Below, one piece after another: positions 4,241 to 5,699 of a DNA stretch of 5,699 bases (its first letter is position 1; every line of letters starts with the position of its first letter). The notes below the pieces were generated by a model. That model did no database searches, was not told where the DNA came from, and was given only the letters and a program-made list of their open reading frames with translations. The position numbers and the translations under genes are program-made. Source of the stretch: Bacillota bacterium (GTDB lineage Bacteria > Bacillota > Clostridia > Acetivibrionales > DSM-1351); assembly GCA_023436515.1 (NCBI GenBank), contig JAEZIV010000302.1:1-5699 (forward strand), in the 5' to 3' direction.

Positions 4241-5284
4241 GTGGCTATCAATCCAGCACTAATAAAGTTGGCAGTTCAGGCAGTTTCGACAAAAGAAGGC
4301 CGGAAGATGCTCTTAATGATAATTTTAGCTCCGATACTTATGATATTGCTTTTGATAAGTCTATTTGCATATATATTGTCTGCTCCGTTTGATTTCCTCG
4401 CGAGTAAATTCGGGTTATCCGGAGACAAAAGTACTGTTATACAAAGTGCCCAGGTGCAGTATGCCGACTATATCAAGCCTGAAAACAAGGTTATTGATAG
4501 AGGAGGCTTTTTTTCTTATCCAAGTAATGGGAAAACCGGAAGCAGGGGCTTTTCTGCTGATCCGGTTCCACATCCTGTTCTGGGAATTTCCAGACCCCAC
4601 TGGGGACTAGATTTTAATTCGGAATGGCATTCAAACGTATATTCAATAGCTGATGGACAGGTAGTAGATATGGGCTTTAATGAGGAAGCCGGTATGTATG
4701 TGACAATATATCACAACATTAATGGGAAGCAGTTTTTTACAAGGTATATTCATCTCTCCGGGGTTCATGCACTCCCTGATAGCAAAGTAAGACAAGGTGA
4801 TGTTATTGCATTCGAAGGTGGAGAACCAAAGAAAGAAGATGGGAGGCCCTATGACTATTATCCTGGTATATCCTCCGGCCATCATCTCCACTTTGAGGTA
4901 AGGGAGGGTAGTACATATAGTAGTGCAGTTCCTGTTGATCCGAAACTCTATATTGATCCAATACCTGTTCAGATAACCTGCACGTCTTCAAACTGCACAA
5001 ACTCTGATGCTGACGGGAGTATAACAGTGAATATAACCGGTGGTAGAGATCGAGGATATGATATTAGTAGAGATGGTGGAGTAACCTGGGTAAACACAAA
5101 TAGCAAGACGTTCACAATAAATAACCTCAGTCCTGGAACGTACCATGTATTGGCTAGGGATACTTCATACGTAGAAAATAAATCATCTGTCTCAGTAATA
5201 ACCATCAGTTCCAAACCTAATAACCCGGATGAAAAGGACAAAACCTCAAGAGGAGGAGATAAGAAAAATGAATCAAAAAAATAG
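4241..5284 (+). CDS. Membrane-anchored M23 (LytM/lysostaphin-type) peptidoglycan endopeptidase with extra C-terminal domain
   Basis: The 347-residue product has a short amphipathic N-terminus, one strong membrane segment (about 23-46) and an extracytoplasmic M23 domain (about 100-232). The zinc and catalytic signature is complete: His120 and Asp124 in HWGLD, a YIHL motif with His171, and H215-L-H217 in HHLHFE. An active metallopeptidase that cuts cell-wall cross-bridges is therefore expected. Residues 247-325 form a second, beta-rich domain. It starts with CTSSNC, has a DADGSITVNITGG-like strand and ends around NNLSPGTYHV (294-303), resembling SprB-repeat or Ig-like surface domains. The last 20 residues are Lys/Asp/Glu/Ser rich. 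In Gram-positive conjugation a VirB1-like hydrolase opens the wall for the channel; many of these use SLT, CHAP or NlpC/P60 domains, so M23 here is less common. It overlaps the next gene by 17 nt. Confidence 0.85.
   Translation: MAINPALIKLAVQAVSTKEGRKMLLMIILAPILMILLLISLFAYILSAPFDFLASKFGLSGDKSTVIQSAQVQYADYIKPENKVIDRGGFFSYPSNGKTGSRGFSADPVPHPVLGISRPHWGLDFNSEWHSNVYSIADGQVVDMGFNEEAGMYVTIYHNINGKQFFTRYIHLSGVHALPDSKVRQGDVIAFEGGEPKKEDGRPYDYYPGISSGHHLHFEVREGSTYSSAVPVDPKLYIDPIPVQITCTSSNCTNSDADGSITVNITGGRDRGYDISRDGGVTWVNTNSKTFTINNLSPGTYHVLARDTSYVENKSSVSVITISSKPNNPDEKDKTSRGGDKKNESKK
5251..5256 (+). promoter_or_regulatory. Ribosome binding site of the small membrane protein, inside the M23 gene
   Basis: AGGAGG within a longer AGAGGAGGAGAT run encodes Gly-Gly-Asp of the M23 tail and lies 11 nt before ATG 5268. 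It argues for independent, coupled translation of the small protein from 5268 rather than from the earlier ATG at 5229, which has no ribosome site. Confidence 0.65.
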
Positions 5285-5447
5285 AGTGTTTGAGCTTTTA
5301 TTTTATGCTGTTCTATCTATAGTATTTATAGTCTTATTTTTTGTAAATAAGCCATATCATAAAAAGCCGGTGCAAATAGAACAGCCAGCCAAAACTACCA
5401 TAGAAAGCAAGGTGAGTACATATGATGCTATTTCTGTGCAGCCATAA
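5268..5447 (+). CDS. Small single-pass membrane protein, unrecognised
   Basis: The 59-residue product has a short polar N-terminus, one membrane segment (about 7-26, ending in LFFVN) and a Lys/Pro/Gln-rich exposed tail (KPYHKKPVQIEQPAK and onward). No family was recognised. It starts inside the end of the M23 gene (17-nt overlap) and its own end overlaps the start of the next gene, so it is a real, translationally coupled member of the operon. By position it could be a small structural part of the transfer channel, like the small VirB3/VirB7-sized components, but sequence gives no proof. A tandem stop (TAA TAA, 5445-5450) closes it. It is not a signal-peptide lipoprotein, because no lipobox Cys is present. 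Confidence 0.7.
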   Translation: MNQKNRVFELLFYAVLSIVFIVLFFVNKPYHKKPVQIEQPAKTTIESKVSTYDAISVQP

Positions 5448-5699
5448 TAATGTTAATCTGTTTGATTGGCTAAATGAATCGAACCTGGTCGAGCAGCCCT
5501 TTATGATTAAAAAGATATCCTCCAATCAATTAGATTTAAGCTCCTTCGCAAAAAAAGAAGCATTAAGTATTAATTTCTATAGGTACCTGGCTATTGATCT
5601 AAGTGCAGTTGTAAATGATAGTGATAATTTCAAAATTGCTCTGCAGAGTATTCAAATGATGAATCCTAAGATTAAGCTTCTATACGTGGATATGGGTAT
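5422..5699 (+). CDS. Unrecognised protein, N-terminal part; possible receiver-like or CpaE/ParA-type N-domain (partial)
   Basis: An open frame of 92 codons runs from ATG 5422 (or ATG 5425) through the right edge. AAGGTGAG (5409-5416), inside the preceding gene, is a good ribosome site, and the start lies 26 nt before the end of that gene. The product starts MMLFLCSHNN, has a charged middle and a pattern of strand YLAIDLSAVV (55-64), helix FKIALQSIQMM (70-80) and strand IKLLYVDMG (84-92). This beta-alpha-beta order is like receiver-type or CpaE/TadZ N-terminal domains that precede a ParA-like ATPase. No nucleotide-binding motif is in the visible part, so this is inference at low confidence. 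The open frame, the ribosome site and the operon position make the gene itself firm. Confidence 0.7.
   Translation, partial: MMLFLCSHNNVNLFDWLNESNLVEQPFMIKKISSNQLDLSSFAKKEALSINFYRYLAIDLSAVVNDSDNFKIALQSIQMMNPKIKLLYVDMG

Noticed and set aside
5229..5267. Earlier ATG start for the small membrane protein
   Set aside because: No ribosome site before it; AGGAGG at 5251-5256 sets the start at 5268.

Overview
The window looks like part of an integrated conjugative (or mobilisable) element from a low-GC Gram-positive bacterium, most likely a member of the Clostridia. The base composition is AT-rich, Shine-Dalgarno sites are strong (AGGAGG or GAGGGGG type), GTG starts are used, the genes are tightly packed on one strand, and the type IV secretion proteins are of the Gram-positive kind. 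The host assignment is inferred from style, not from a marker gene.

Layout. Positions 1-339 are a regulatory region with no full-length gene. At its left edge, on the minus strand, is the first 13 codons of a gene whose product starts MCGR, the start typical of SRAP/YedK/HMCES abasic-site proteins. Behind it lie a minus-strand promoter with a 21-bp-spaced direct repeat, then a compact minus-strand unit (strong extended -10 promoter, about 70 nt, strong intrinsic terminator) that reads as a small RNA. A plus-strand intrinsic terminator follows, although no plus-strand gene precedes it in the window. From 340 to the right edge there is one plus-strand operon: two tandem SSB-like OB-fold paralogues (340-801, 881-1630), a membrane-anchored TraC-like protein (1654-2391), a VirB4-type ATPase (2395-4224), a membrane-anchored M23 peptidase with an extra C-terminal domain (4241-5284), a 59-residue membrane protein (5268-5447), and the start of an unrecognised gene (5422 to edge).

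How the parts may work together. The VirB4 ATPase and the TraC-like protein would power and organise a mating channel at the membrane. The M23 enzyme would open peptidoglycan for the channel. The SSB-like pair could protect or modulate transferred single-stranded DNA. The SRAP-like protein, transcribed divergently, would act on abasic sites in single-stranded DNA, which fits a system that moves ssDNA. No relaxase, coupling protein, VirB6 or VirB8 is present here; they would be expected outside the window.

The least ordinary part is the 340-base control region, with a candidate small RNA antisense to any leader of the transfer operon, a plus-strand terminator between it and the first operon gene, and a tandem operator-like repeat. 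An antisense or attenuation control of transfer is a hypothesis that fits this layout, but no convincing plus-strand promoter or anti-terminator pairing was found.
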